From positions 12,483,501 through 12,547,500 of the forward strand of contig WPIO01000007.1 in assembly GCA_009760855.2 (NCBI GenBank): a DNA stretch of 64,000 bases, in the 5' to 3' direction. The position numbers were made by a program, and so were the translations under genes. Positions within the stretch are counted from its first letter, which is position 1; the number at the start of each line of letters is the position of its first letter. Origin of the DNA: Cristatella mucedo. Its lineage: Eukaryota; Bryozoa; Phylactolaemata; Cristatellidae. The notes under the pieces are model-generated. The model searched no databases. It worked only from the letters and a program-made list of their open reading frames with translations, and had not been told where the DNA came from. This document shows, one piece after another, positions 1-46,824 of the stretch.

Positions 1-540
1 ACACCAGGCAAAAACATAAGCAACACTAATAAAGCCCACAATGTCTGCAAAAGCACATTCAATTCTCTCTCTCACACACACTCTAAGGAAATCTGCACTT
101 TTAACATGGCAGCAGCACGATGATTGGTGGTAAGCAATATGAAGGCTAGAGTGATGAACATTTTCTTTAGAATTTTGAGAACGCAGAGCCGGCGTGAGCC
201 GATCGTCCGATCTAATCTAGGCGGTTGACTGAAGCATGTGCCCCACTCGTGATGCATAACTTTGCTATGATTATAATACAACCAGTTAAAGATTAAGGTA
301 GAAGCCTGAGGGCAGCAACCCTTAGATCCAGCCAGCTAAAAAGGAGGAGGGGGATCAAGTTCGGTAGAGTCAATTGCTGCTCTCAGTCAGAAACCAATGC
401 AAATCGTTCTGCTTATGTCTAGCAGGAAATAACGTTGCCTTGCCATTGGTCCAAAGAACATCCAAAAAGAAAATACACACTTAACATTTCCAGCAGGCAA
501 CACTATTTTCAGAGCAAGAATGAGTGAATAAGAGAAAGGA
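1..540. other. Probable SPG11 intron sequence, no feature recognised
   Basis: Unique-looking AT-balanced DNA. Short open frames on the minus strand do not resemble spatacsin. If the gene continues, this is intron between exon V and exons beyond the window. Confidence 0.3.
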
Positions 541-661
<121 letters not shown>

Positions 662-920
662 CAAAGAGTTATACTATCATGATACTATCTCAGCCCATGC
701 TCAGTCGCACATCCTGCCACGGACATTGAAACTGTGCGGAACGTTAAACTCGCAGGCATGTGGCATGCTTAGCCAAGTTCAGAAGCATAAGAGGTGTCAC
801 TGTTGAATCAAGGAAATAGCATGCCAACAAAAAACACACCAGGTCGTGCATGACTCATAGTGTATTACACAACTTCACAGCTGGAATGTCTGGGCAACTA
901 GCTAGGTAGAGCCCTTTGAC

Positions 921-35468
<34,548 letters not shown>

Positions 35469-35750
35469 GGTCGACTGGGTGTAAGGTCAAGGTTTGTTTA
35501 CGCCCTTGCACGCTTCCGGCCGTGCGCGTCTTCGCGTTTAAACTTACGCGGACACTCGTGTTATTTGGACTACGCGGGACATTTGTTCGATATAGCATCA
35601 GTAGGAACCGATAGAGCATTTCACTATGCCCCGCACGTCATTGCTGGCTGCAAAACTACGCACTACGCACCAACGAGCACAAAGCTTAGCTTTACTTGTT
35701 TATACTTTTTTTTTAAAAAGCCGGTTGCACAGACTTGCTGGCTGCTTCCA
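35469..35750 (-). promoter_or_regulatory. Probable SPG11 upstream region
   Basis: This is the sequence immediately upstream of the proposed start codon. The ATG at 35468 sits in a favourable context (GACCATGG, G at +4). The next 200 bases are moderately GC-rich with several CpG sites, and I see no obvious TATA box. I see no convincing divergent gene on the other strand: the plus-strand open frames here are short and unrecognised. The role is inferred from position only. Confidence 0.35.
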
Positions 35751-36590
35751 GCGGTCGTTAGATCTAGCCCACTCGCGACGTACACTGCTGGGAATGGTCT
35801 TCAACGGGAGCAAGCTGTCCAAGCTGATGTTAAGGAGGAGGTGCGAGCTCCCAGATTTCACGAAGGCGTGGATGCGTTCGCTATAATGCAGCATTCGTGA
35901 CCTCAAAGCGAGCAGCGCAATAGAGCAGGCGAAACGACGCAGCGGTGCCCTCGAATGATCGGACGCGGTCTTTGACGGTCATTAGCCTTATAAAGTATCG
36001 ATCTTTGTCGTACTATCTGGGTAGCGCCTCTACGACGGAAGGTAGTACTCGGCGGTTTTCAGCGAGAACGATTCTCAGGGCAGCGTTTTCGCATGAGGAC
36101 AAATCGGATTCAGTTATCTCGATTGAGGTCTCAGCTAGTCATTTCCGGTCGAGGCTTGGAAAACGAATTAAGCGTTTCAAATCCCACCACCTGCAAGCTT
36201 CGACGTTTTGACGTAGCGCTTACTTGAGTTTTGCAGATGACTGGGCAGTGTTCAGGAGCTAGACCCGCTCGCACTCCAACAGACCAAGTACTACAAACCT
36301 ATTGAACGCAGTTTGGTCTTTATAGGCCCTGCATACCTGTTTCTACCAAAAGCATTTACTTAGGGTTCACGAAGAATGAATATTAGGAACCAGCAGTAGC
36401 AGTATCCGAGGCTTTTACATTTGCAATGCCACTTGGGACAGGGCCAGTGATCTAATGAGTACGCTTCGGGCGAATTGTTGCAAATAATCATTATGCAGAC
36501 TGACTAGTTTATTTGAGAGTGAGCATAATTCATGATACGTATGCGATTCGTTAGAAGTGGTTCGCCTGCTCTTCTGACTCGAATCGCTTA
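35751..36590. other. Intergenic, no feature recognised
   Basis: Unique-looking DNA upstream of SPG11. Open frames under 180 codons on the plus strand do not resemble known proteins. Confidence 0.4.
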
Positions 36591-36599
36591 GCTGTGCCT

Positions 36600-36775
36600 C
36601 GAACCAGCTTCAAATCCTTTGGAGACCGTGCCTTTAGCTCATATGCTCCCATAGCCTGGACCCCCACTCCCGACTAAAGTCACATCCCCTGAAATGACAA
36701 AAATTAAAACGATGCTAAAAACACAACTGCTACTTGCAGCATTTATGGGGTCACGTGAATTGTCCTTTGTGTGCT
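36600..36775 (+). mobile_element. LINE-A C-terminal fragment, 5' side of LTR insertion
   Basis: Degraded SLEDRAFSSYAP and KAWTPTPD-like coding (36605-36680), then the end of the frame and start of the 3' UTR. Interrupted by the LTR at 36780. Confidence 0.8.
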
Positions 36776-36779
36776 AATG

Positions 36780-38097
36780 TGTAGCGCCCTGCTGGCTTTG
36801 GCTGAATTTTAGCGCGAACAAGAGCTGTTCGGCGGCGGGCTAGAGCCCCTTTGTCCTGGAGCAGTGAGCCAGAGAGGAGCGTCAGTGCGGTTAGAGAGGA
36901 AGCGCTTAAGAGCAAGCCAGGAAGCTCTGAGACGAGCGGCGGCGATTCGGCCTTTAGAATTGGTCCGATACTCGCGGAAGCTGCTGATAGATGTTGGCTG
37001 GCCTGTCAACCCCCGCCTTCCCTCTTTCCAAGAAAGAATCGTCTGGAACCCATTCGCCATTCAAGCTGGACGGAGGTGCCCCTCCAGTGGCCTGGGGACG
37101 GTAGTAATTCCTTTCTGTAATGGGCCAAGGTGTCCGGGCCCAATACCACTAAGCTCTTGCCCATTGTTTCAGCTAGGTATTTAAGAGTCGAGCGACGCTC
37201 GCTCTTGGCCTCGTGTCTTTTGTCTTTGGTCCGGCTCTGCGCCTCGACGCCGTCGGGCACTCGTTTCTCTGAAAGCGAGGGCGGAGGGCGGGCTGTCCGC
37301 CGACGATGGACGGAACAGGACGAGACAGCGCTAGGAGGATTCGGTGGAACTCCACCGAATACGGTCGTATCGCGCCCGAGCTGGCATTATGTGTTTCTTT
37401 TGAGTCGTGTGGGTGCGTGCTAGCACGTGGTCTCGGCATAGGGATTTGCCGGCGCGAGCTAGGCGTAGTTGGCGTGTGTGGAGCTCTAGTTCACCGGGTA
37501 GGGTTTAGGCTCCGGGTCGCGCTTCAGTGTGGAGAAGTATTTCCTCCGCAGGAGTGCTTGAGTTGGCGTGTGTGGAGTATTCCTGCCGCACTGTTGGAAA
37601 CCGAGTTCTAGTTCTCCGGGTAGGGTTTAGACTCCGGTTCGCACTTCAGTGTGGAGAAGTATTCCCTCCGCTAGTGTGTTTTAAGTTGGCGTATTTGGGG
37701 TATTCCCTCGGCACAGGCAAGAACGGATTCCTAGTTTACCGGTTAGGGTTTAGGGTCCGGGTCGCGCTTAGTGTGGAGGAGTATTCCCTCCACAAGAGTG
37801 TTAGTGTAGCTGAGAACGTGCGAGGAGTGTGGAGATAAAGCTGAACTAGACGCGCAGCGACTTTGTGCGCTTGCGAATAAAGTTCAGTAAAATCGCCAAT
37901 CTGTGTGTCTTGCTTCCAATTCACGCCGCGGACTCACGACCCCCTTTAGTAACGGTAAGCAGGTCAGAGCCAGAAACGCTCGTTTCGTGGCGGCCAGCTT
38001 ATTTCGCGTAGGCGCGAACCGAACGGCATTAGGCGATAGGCTACGCCGCTAGGTAAGCGGCAGGTCAAGCTTACCCCGCCGAGCCTTCGGCGTTACA
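36780..38097 (+). mobile_element. Solo LTR, 1,318 bp
   Basis: Begins TGTAGCGCC and ends GGCGTTACA, inverted termini with the TG...CA form of LTRs. It is flanked by aatg at 36776-36779 and 38098-38101, a 4-bp target duplication. Inside are a TATA-like tatttaag (37178-37185), a block of about 122-bp tandem repeats, and a polyadenylation signal AATAAA (37876-37881), the expected order of U3, R and U5. There is no gag, pol or second LTR, so this is a recombined solo LTR. The element class (Gypsy, BEL or other) cannot be told from the LTR alone. Confidence 0.85.
37464..37805 (+). repeat. Tandem array of about 122-bp units inside the LTR
   Basis: Three units, each with CCGGKTAGGGTTTAG (starting at 37494, 37616 and 37739), cgcttcagtgtggaga and gtattccctcc. 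Such arrays in LTRs often carry enhancer function; here that is inference. Confidence 0.9.
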
Positions 38098-38101
38098 AAT
38101 G

Positions 38102-38200
38102 CTCGCTGACGCTGTGCATGTCATCGCTAACCGCTCTGTCATGATTCTCTTGCATGATAAGTAAATTGCCGTGAGAGAAATTTAGTGAACTATTGGCCCC
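38102..38200 (+). mobile_element. LINE-A 3' UTR, 3' side of LTR insertion
   Basis: gctgacgctgtgcatgtcat and following bases continue the LINE-A 3' UTR interrupted at 36775. The terminal hairpin is not recognisable. Confidence 0.65.
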
Positions 38201-38494
38201 GGCTCCGTTTTTACGATCCTGCGACATATATCGATCCTGAGCACGACTTCTGCGTGCGAGCAGTCGTAACGTGCCAGACGAGCTTCAAGACAGCAGGGTT
38301 ATTTATTTTTAGTATATTTATTTTATTTTTATATATTTTATTTTAGTTTTAATTTTTATTTCAAGTAGCAGGAAGCGGCGAGGGAGCCACAAGTGGCCAC
38401 GCGCTGGCCGCCGACGCGCCGGCCGACCCCTGGATGCCGTCCTCCGGTGAAAGTCTCATCTGGAAGCGGCTGGTGCTTTATCTGACTGAACACC

Positions 38495-39481
38495 GTCGCT
38501 TATAATAAAAATACGTTTGATATAGCCCCCTCAATGAACTCAATCTCTTCCTTGGCACATTACATTTGCTACAAAGGAAGCACGATCGAATGGTTAGTAG
38601 CAGCGTGCTCAATAAACAGCAAGAATAACATTGTTAGGGGTGACATGCACAAGGTTGGCATGCAAGTTGGGTTAGCGGCAGCATGCAACAGTGTCAGCAC
38701 TAATAAGCACACAAAAAACGAATCGCTTGAACACACTAAATGCTGTGATAAATAGATACGTTTTTAGTTTCTTGTTTAAATGTGGTCGAGTCAGGGGATG
38801 TCGTGACGCCAGTCGGGAGCTAGTTCCAGGCTTTGGAACAAGCGAACTAAGGGCACGGTCTCCAAAGGATTTGAGGTTAGTACGAGATATAGGTAAATAA
38901 TTAGATTAAAAAAAGCGGGTGGTCCAACGTTTAGCCTGGTGGTGGAGTAGATCTGATAGGTAGATTGAAGCCAAAGAATGAAGAGAACTAAATGTGAGTG
39001 ACAAAACCTTAAAGCTGATGAATTGCTTGACTGGGAGCCAGTGCAGGTTGGAGAGAAGTGGTGAGATGCGGCAACCGGGACGCTCACGACAGACAAGCCA
39101 AGCTTCGGAGTCTTGCACCAGCTATAATCGCCTGATTGCACATACCGGTAGGCCAGCAAGCAGCGAGTTACAGAAGTCAAGACGGGATGTCGCAAATGCA
39201 TGGACCAGCTTAGGTGTGGTAACCCTATCTAAACAGGCCCGAATTTTAGCAATGTTATGTAGCTGAAAGTAGGCAGACTTGACTGTGGAGCTGATGTGGT
39301 CGTCTAACGAAAGGTCACTTTGGAAAATGACACTTAGATTACGATCAGATTCAACAGGAATTATACTGGCAGAGTCGATTAAACTTTCAGATTTCTAAAT
39401 CCCACTTGATTTGCCCATAACTAGCAAGTTGGTTTTTATCCCTATTCAAATTAAGAAAGTTTGCTGCCATCAATGTTTGGA
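38495..39481 (-). mobile_element. LINE-A copy, decayed, 3' part
   Basis: The 3' end is at 38500-38575 (hairpin mutated). Coding remnants HWLPVKQFISFKVLSL and RPGCRISPLLSNL follow on the minus strand, up to the MGKSSGI-like block near 39415. It is broken at 39481 by LINE-B and resumes at 40277. Confidence 0.85.
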
Positions 39482-40276
39482 TGTAATGTAATGTATCTCC
39501 GTCAGTAACTCCACAAAGTCATAAAGACCATGTGGGTGTTACGCAGGAGAGTTTTGTATAGCGCACTCACAGCCTAAGCGGCTTTCGGTACGCATTCGGT
39601 AGCCAACAGACTTAGTCTCACGCAGCAAAGAGAAATTGGGAAGCATAGCAGAGTCAGGAGAGAAGTTGAGGTAGTGAGTAGCATAGAAGTAGCAGTTCAG
39701 GACCGCTGAAAAGGATGAGCCATAGTCGGCAGTGGGAGAGTAGTTGTCGTTGCGTAAGTTGCGGACTCCACAGGTGACCCTTCTCATGTCCGAGACCTGA
39801 CCCCCACACGACACAGATTGAACACGATCAGACAAGTAGGATTTAAACCACGCCAGTGCTTCGTCTGCCAGACCGATCGTTGTTCTCAATCGTTCAAGCA
39901 GAACTTCGTGATCAATGGTGTCGAAGGCAGCAGACAGATCTAGCAGAGCTAGGGCAGTGATATTCCAGTCGTCGTTGCCACGTAGAATGTCATTGTTAAC
40001 ACGGAGGAGAGCAGTTTCAGTAGAGTGCTGCCTCTTGAAACCTGATTGAAATGTTTCTGACATTTCATTATTTTCAATATGTTCAACTAGCTGCTTAGCA
40101 ACAATTTTTTCAAGAATCCTTGATAAGAAGGGAAGAAGGGAAACTGGACGGTAGTTTTCTAGGACCTCTGTGTCTAATCCAGGCTTTTTAAGAATAGGTC
40201 TAACGATTGCCGATTTGAAGGACTTGGGGACGACCCCTTTTCCCAAAGAAGCATTACAAATCTTAGGGGTTATGGC
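39482..40276 (-). mobile_element. LINE-B insertion with in-frame internal deletion
   Basis: Inserted in LINE-A in the same orientation. The 3' end is aatgtaatgtatctccgtca. It carries the open frame listed below, in which the RT start is fused to the protein's end. Confidence 0.88.
39539..40246 (-). CDS. LINE-B fusion frame, 235 codons (RT fingers joined to C-terminus)
   Basis: Residues 1-160 hold early RT motifs: [52 protein letters not shown] and [10 protein letters not shown]. The frame then passes directly into [19 protein letters not shown] and ends [11 protein letters not shown], the LINE-B C-terminus. The catalytic YADD region is missing, so no RT activity is expected. The absence of stops suggests the deletion is recent or predates this insertion. 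Confidence 0.85.
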   Translation of the reverse strand: MGKGVVPKSFKSAIVRPILKKPGLDTEVLENYRPVSLLPFLSRILEKIVAKQLVEHIENNEMSETFQSGFKRQHSTETALLRVNNDILRGNDDWNITALALLDLSAAFDTIDHEVLLERLRTTIGLADEALAWFKSYLSDRVQSVSCGGQVSDMRRVTCGVRNLRNDNYSPTADYGSSFSAVLNCYFYATHYLNFSPDSAMLPNFSLLRETKSVGYRMRTESRLGCECAIQNSPA

Positions 40277-40360
40277 ATGCCATTAATAGATGCAGCAAGG
40301 AAGTTGAGAGAATTCGACATGTTCGAGGGCTTGGATAAAAAAAGGTACAAAGTTTATTCT
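40277..40360 (-). mobile_element. LINE-A remainder beyond the LINE-B insertion
   Basis: attaatagatgcagcaagga and then ttgagagaattcgacatgtt match LINE-A just 3' of the YADD block, as in 23555-23600. Confidence 0.75.
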
Positions 40361-40369
40361 TGCCTCCTG

Positions 40370-42820
40370 ACACCTAGCGCTACTAGCTTTTTATGTCCTT
40401 GTAGAAGTCTCTTCCGAAAACAGAAGTTCTTGCGAACATCGCACACGGAAACAGATACAGCCAAGATCCGTTTAAAGCCTATCTGTTTGTTGTTTGACCA
40501 TAGGGCGTGAGAAATTACGTGCATACGGATATCTGAACACTCAAGGACAGCTGAATTAGGGCCACCGGACTACCAGTTTTTACAGATACGACACACAATC
40601 TTTATTTGGAACGTTTTGAAGTCGCTTCCTCTGAGAAGCTCCGTTCTTACGGTAAAGAGTCCCAGGGTAGGTTGTTCTTGAGCTATCATTTGGTCTTTTT
40701 TTTTAACCAAAATATTCGGCTCCCTGAAAGCACAGCTTGCTGGCTAAGTTGAGCTGGCACACCGATTCAAAGAAAGGATACGGTCATGCAGTGAGTGTCC
40801 GCAGGTATGGTACGAACCAGTGACTTCTCTCGGGAAGAAAACATCAAGGCAATCCCGAAATGTCGCCAAGTCTCGTCTGTTGTAGGGAGGCACACCGTCT
40901 CCACCCCTTATATAATGGCAGAGCGATCTCTTACGTCACCAATATGGTGACCCGTTATGGGTCAAGACGATTTCTGCTAGAAGAGGTCACATCGCACGCA
41001 GTTATCGTCCGAGAATCCACAACGGACAGCACGCAAGAGCAAACTACAACTCACGATGATCAGAAGGTATATTTTTATCAGATACTGCACCAAACGGTGG
41101 GAGAGCAAATGACATCACCAGCCCTATACTGCCCACAGTTCTTCCATCCTGTCGCCGACTAGCCACCGCGCCTAGCCAGGGTGGCACTTATAGTGCCGAC
41201 TGTGAGGTACTCACTTATTTTCGCCGAAAGTATATGTATTGTCGCATAAGTCCTGCAACGCTTGCGGATGCAGAGGTCCTCTGATATTTAAGGCGCTCAA
41301 AGTTGTGATGCGAAAATTAATGGACATTTTTCTATATTGGATTTAAAGCCTAAATATTTTTACTAGTGTGACTTTCTCAAAATAAAAGTATTTTTAAATA
41401 ATTTAATATTTGTTAAAGTAATACATTTTCTTTAGTGGTAAATTTCAGAGCTGAAATTTTGTTCCGTAAACGTGAATCTGGTGTGAAAAAGCGAAAAAAA
41501 AGAAAAACTAATATACGAGAGCAAACGTATGGCTGGGGCATTCGATCGATTTATGCTACCGTCGACATCGCTTCCACAGGAATCAGATTCCAGTGGGCCA
41601 CAAGCCAAATAAAAGACTAAAGGAGACAATTATGGTGGCAAAACGCAACAATAAGAGAGTGAATTCGAAGAAATTCCGCAAAAAGTCACAATGTTTTCCA
41701 CAATAGAACGTAGAGCACAGGGCTCAGATAGTGGCTGTCTGTCAGCTGTTTCTGTCTGACAGTGACACGTGACACGCGACACGCGAAGCCACGAGGGACG
41801 AAAGCGGCGCCTCTAGAAGTAACGACTTCTCGTAGTGACCCTGTGACTTGGCCAAAAAGTATGTCAGATGGTTTACTTCTTGGAAGTATGAATTTTGAAG
41901 CTGTCCAAATAAAGTGTTAAACACTTCTCAACTCAAAAGAAAACCATAGATTCATTCGGGACTTCTATTCTATGACCCTACAAATGAAACGATGTTCTGA
42001 AGGTGGCTTGTGCATTCCGGACCGCAGGAAGTGGCATACTGCTTCTGCTACAAGTTGTTTGATGGGGTAACAATGAGACTAACATCTAAAGAGGTCAGTG
42101 ACTGGCAATATTTGAGCAAGACCTTGGACGAGCTAAAAAAGTCAGGGGCGGCCACAGGTGGCACGTGATAGAGCACGGAAGGAGCTTTGATTTACGTCTT
42201 AAAAGACCTGCTCAACTCTTGACAAACAGCGCTAATGTGAGTTAAAAAGTATAGGACTCATTATCGCGCACTGTGAGAACAAATAATAGCATTTGCACAG
42301 CCTTTAGCTGTGAGAAATATGACCTATTTTGTTTTTAGTAGATAAAATAACGTTAGGCTCTACTTCCATAGAAACTGAAACTTTTTTTGGCAAAGTTCAA
42401 ATACTAGCAAAGTTCGATCCCATTATGGCCAAACTTTCACCGTGCATTCAGAATGCAGAATCTTTGACCCATTTTCCTGAGCCTAAAATTTAAAGTGAAC
42501 TTGTCAGTCTAATTTCTGATCGCATTTAGAAAAGAGATCACAAATTACTCGAAAGATATTAAGTTTTAAAGTATTATACTGGATTTCGCACCCGATCTCA
42601 TCCGCTGAGAGCAAATGAGCGAGACCCTTCGTTTCGTGGAATTTATAAAAGGACAGGGCAGCGATTAAAGAGTACTTTTCGTTTTTCTGAAAATGGCTGA
42701 CTCATGTGGAGCCAGACTTGCTCACTCAGCTGGGACTGAACCTGGCGGATTGCAGAGGTCAATCTTAGGATGATGGCACCAACATGAAGGGCAAATATTT
42801 CCAGCGTCCAAGCAAGACTT
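40370..42820. other. Intergenic, no gene recognised
   Basis: AT-moderate DNA; a very AT-rich part lies at 41320-41430. Open frames are under 100 codons and not recognised. Confidence 0.45.
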
Positions 42821-42825
42821 CTAAA

Positions 42826-42866
42826 GATAATAATAATAATAATAATACACTTGATAAAGAGCTGCA
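42826..42866 (-). mobile_element. LINE-A tail scrap
   Basis: (ATA)n and then cacttgataaagagc, the outermost 40 bp of a LINE-A 3' end. Confidence 0.6.
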
Positions 42867-43099
42867 GAGTATAGTCAGACTATATGTCTTGCATAAATCA
42901 CAGTCTCAAGCGATGCAACAAAGCAGGAGACTCTTTGGTCTTTGGCAATGTCCTTTTTTGGTTACTTGCAGTTATTTGCGTAATTTTTGTGGCATCAGCT
43001 TCTGGATGGAACGCTTTGAAAGGGTTGAACTCAAAATATCCACCAGATACTTGCTGGTAAAGCGAGATTTCAAGTCTAACTTTGTTTGATTCCAAACCA

Positions 43100-43870
43100 A
43101 AAATATACACACTATGCGGTTAAGCTTTTGTGATGTTTCCATAGGCAAAGATTCCAAAGCGTACTCTGTGGCTATAGGACGGCGTTTCTCAAAGATCGGG
43201 CTCCCAGTAGTTTGACGTATTGAGGCACACGATGCTGTTCGGTAGTTCTACTCCCGGCTCTTAAGATCCATGCAATTTCGCAGAGGTTGGCGGGGCGTTG
43301 TGAAATAAAAGGGGCAGCTGAAGCATGTTCCTACAATGGCACTACGGCGCCGCCGCCGCGAGCACCCCAGCCAATACCGAGGGACCACCGGCACCTTCGA
43401 AGGTGATACAATTGTTCACGATGAAGGCGTGTCGCAGACACCAGGTCATCTAAGATTCTGCAGAGAGTGACCCGACAAATGTGCAAGAGACAAAATCGCG
43501 CTATTACTTCTCGTCATCATAACCGCACCTACATAACTGCGCCAACAGGTTCGCGATCGACAAAACACGATGAAAAGCACAATTTATAATATCCTTTAAA
43601 TTAAGAAGCACCTAAAGATGCACATTAAAATGTCATGTCGTTTCAGTAAAATCATATTTAATGTAAATGTCACTATTATAAGATGATGTGTGCAAATAGT
43701 CCTTAAGATTTCGCCCATTAAATGTAGGAAGAATGGTAGCAAGACGCCTGGATAGTTCGACGCTTTTAGACTTGCTGGCTATCTGACTGCAAATTCCGCT
43801 ATGTATCCGACTTATGGTCTGTTCTGTCAAGTTTCGCTTAAATGAAGAGAATTACTGCTTTTGATTAATT
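43100..43870. other. Intergenic, no feature recognised
   Basis: Unique-looking sequence without supported genes. Confidence 0.4.
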
Positions 43871-43874
43871 ATTT

Positions 43875-44312
43875 TGATAGGCTCTGCCAACATATTTCCT
43901 GTTGAACATGCACGAAATCTAGGTCTCCTATTCCAAAGTGACCTTTCATTAGACGACTATATCAGCTCCACAGTCAAGTCTGCCTATTTTCAGCGACATA
44001 ACATTGCTTGAATTTGGGCTTGTTTAGATAAGGATACCAGATCTAAGTTAGTCCATGCATTTGTCACACCAAATATTGACTTCTGTAACTCACTGCTAGC
44101 TGGCCTACTGACCTGTGCAATCAGGCACTTATAGCTGGTGTAAAATTCGGCAGCCATGCTTGTCTTTCGTGAGTGTCGCAGTAACCACATCACACCACTT
44201 CTAGATGACCTGCACTGCCTCCTAGTCGAGCAACAAATCGGCTACAAGATTCTTCAACTCACTTTTAGGTTTCTTTATCTCTTTGGTTCTAGCCTAGCTA
44301 TCAGATAATAAT
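43875..44312 (+). mobile_element. LINE-A coding fragment, decayed
   Basis: From NIFPVEHARNLGLLFQSDLS-like coding through an AFVTPNIDFCNSLLAGL-like block to HITPLLDDLHCLLVEQQIG, in frames broken by stops. It ends without the 3' UTR. Confidence 0.82.
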
Positions 44313-44779
44313 AAAATGATGATATGCATGTACAGAGTTTTTACCTCCTGCTTTTCTTAAATGAGGTAAAAGATATTCCCTGAGACATTTATATGGATTT
44401 TAGGCTGTCATTGTATAGGTTTTCTTTTACCCACAGGTAGTGCTACTCTCATTTCCATGTGTCATTGTCCGTGTCGTATCTCTCAGAGCTGCTCGTTGGT
44501 TCATGCATCACCTAGCCTATCGTAGTAGCAATGATGTCGCCAGTATTCGTAGGTGTTTTGGGCAGAGAATCTTTCTTGTATTATCATTTGCTATGCTGCG
44601 TTAGTGCTGTATACAATTATTCAGCTTACTTTATAGCCGTCAGCCCTATTTGTTCGTATTTGAATGTGCTAGTGACCAGCATCAACAGTTGTCCAGTTTT
44701 CAACAAGACCAGATGAAGTTATCTTGCAGTTGCTGCATATTAGCACCCATCTCAATCAGCTGCTTTTTATCGTCTGTAG

Positions 44780-44882
44780 CAGTAATAATAATGGTAGCAG
44801 AAATAGGTCATTTATATAGCATCTTGGAGAACTTAATTTCTATCCATGTGCTTTCGAATGTTCTGCAAAAGAAACACAGTTT
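44780..44882 (-). mobile_element. LINE-A-like 3' tail, diverged
   Basis: taataataatggtagcagaaa and then tagcatcttggagaacttaat followed by tgtgctttcgaatgttctgc: the tail layout in reverse orientation. Confidence 0.55.
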
Positions 44883-45059
44883 AGTGACATACACAGTATC
44901 AAACATGCAAAAACAAACATGAAGACACTCACGGCCATTGGTTAGTAAGACATCTGGATTTACTGCACTGAATCATGCACAGGTATTCCCGAAAGGCACA
45001 CATGGAGCAAAAACAGACGAGTTTACTGGGGCGAAGGAATAGCTGACCGGAATGGATAT

Positions 45060-45263
45060 GTCTTTGGCATTTGGTGGGTTTTTGTGATTCATCCTTCGTG
45101 TGCATGTAACTGCTCACACTATGCTTGCTGCTTGCGGATGTTGCCACCAATATCATTTGGTAACGCTTTATATGCAGCATCTGTAAAGTGCCTAGAAATT
45201 CATTCAGTTCTCTGAGGGGGCTATGCAAATGCATTATTATTATTATTATTATTATTATTAATA
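45060..45263 (+). mobile_element. LINE-A subfamily 3' UTR and tail
   Basis: tttttgtgattcatccttcg 3' UTR start, aaagtgcctagaaattcat hairpin arm and (ATT)n tail of nine units. Confidence 0.82.
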
Positions 45264-45507
45264 CTTAATGCACAGGCTCATCACCAAAGCTTAAATAGGT
45301 ACAGACTCAGAAGAAATCCCCACAGCCCATTTACGCAGGTCGGGCCGCGTGGCCACAGCAGTAAGTAAAAGACACCTTACTATGACAACGATGGTCTCAA
45401 GCGGAAGTCTGCCGCTTTCGCCGGAGTTGTATCCATGCTAATAACTGAATAGCGTTTAACTCAAATGTTGCTTAGGAGCATACCATTTCGGCGTGATATT
45501 TAACAGT

Positions 45508-45675
45508 GTATTAGCTGATTTAAAAGCCTCATCTGTCTAGTTACAGAAAAGCCTTAACGGCTATCCCCACCACTTGCAGTGGGCAATGAAGACTATAGAA
45601 AGAAGAAACCAGTGCGATATTACAACCTACGACCTTGGTAGTAAAGAGCGAACACCTCTAGGGCTACAACGTCCT
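45508..45675 (-). mobile_element. SINE copy, minus orientation
   Basis: attagctgatttaaaagcct tail, aaaagccttaacggctatcc and cacttgcagtgggcaatgaa body, with a degraded head near 45630. Confidence 0.75.
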
Positions 45676-46396
45676 TAATTTACCGTAGATCCTTTGTGTT
45701 ACTACATCGTAGGATCAAATACGTGCCTCGTCTGAGTACGGGTCCCCCCCCACGAAAAGCGGCAGCTCTTTGCGGTCTTACCGAGGACTGGCGAGGTGTC
45801 CCCTGGCGATAAAGCAGCAATACAGGTCGTCGTGGCTACGTCGCCGGCCCTTTCTCGTCGCCATTACTACGCGAGTGTGTGCGTGGCATTGCACACACGT
45901 CAGAGGACATTCAAGACAGTTTACAGACTATTCATTTCAAGTAGCAGGAAGCCACGTGGAAGCGATTGGTTGTGCTGGCTGACCCTAGCTCCCGTAGGTG
46001 CAACACTATTTGTGTATTTGTGTACAGCACTACTGGCTCGCACGAAAAGCCTCCACTGAAAAAGGGTCGTGTTTATGCGTTTGAGCAGATCCAGCAGTGA
46101 GAAGCGGCATTGTGAGGTCTAGCAAAGTAAGCTCTCTGGAAAGCTAATAGACCTATATTTGGCTTGCAGCGTGCCGAAAGCTGTGAGCGCATCGAGGCTC
46201 AAAGGTTGGACGACTTGAAAGTAATTGCAAATGGCTTCGAAAGAATGCATGCTGAGATGAAAATAGACTCAAAGCCTAGATCAATGGCAGTATCCAAAAA
46301 ATAGCAAACAACTTGAGGCAGAAATTAAACTTTGAAAAACTGTGGGAGCGTCAGTGCAGGTGCGTGTCCTATGTCACGAACAGCATAACCATTTAC

Positions 46397-46443
46397 TGGG
46401 TGGGGGGCGGGGGCGCGGGGCGCGGGGGCGGGGCGCGCGGCTA
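46397..46443 (+). repeat. G-rich tract with quadruplex potential
   Basis: More than six runs of three or more G within 45 bp, spaced by C or CGC. Confidence 0.85.
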
Positions 46444-46824
46444 CTGCAATTAACCCTACTTCTACTAACCCAGGTAATGCTCCCGATGCGCCTGCTCTAA
46501 GAGTTTGCCGCCGACTAAATAGCGTCAGGTAAACACACGGATTCATCCAGTTGATGACGCTAATTATGTCAATGTCATTATACCTTCGTTTATGCTCAGT
46601 TACACGAGGAATCATGCGGTTGATGGAGCTAATTCCGTCAATGTCATCACGTCTTCGTGATTTCGTCCATGCAGACGGCATACGGTTGCTCTGTATTCTA
46701 AATTACTGTTTTCTTTGCTTCTGCCACATAAGGCCGCACTTGATTATTCAGCCATTCGTAGGGTGCCCAGGACGTGGTGGCGGACAGCTCGTGGATCTTT
46801 CACAATTTTAAAGAATTGGCGCCT

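Noticed and set aside
37494-37760. TTTAGGG-like words as interstitial telomere repeat
   Set aside because: Single TAGGGTTTAG words once per 122-bp unit inside an LTR, not a tandem telomeric array.
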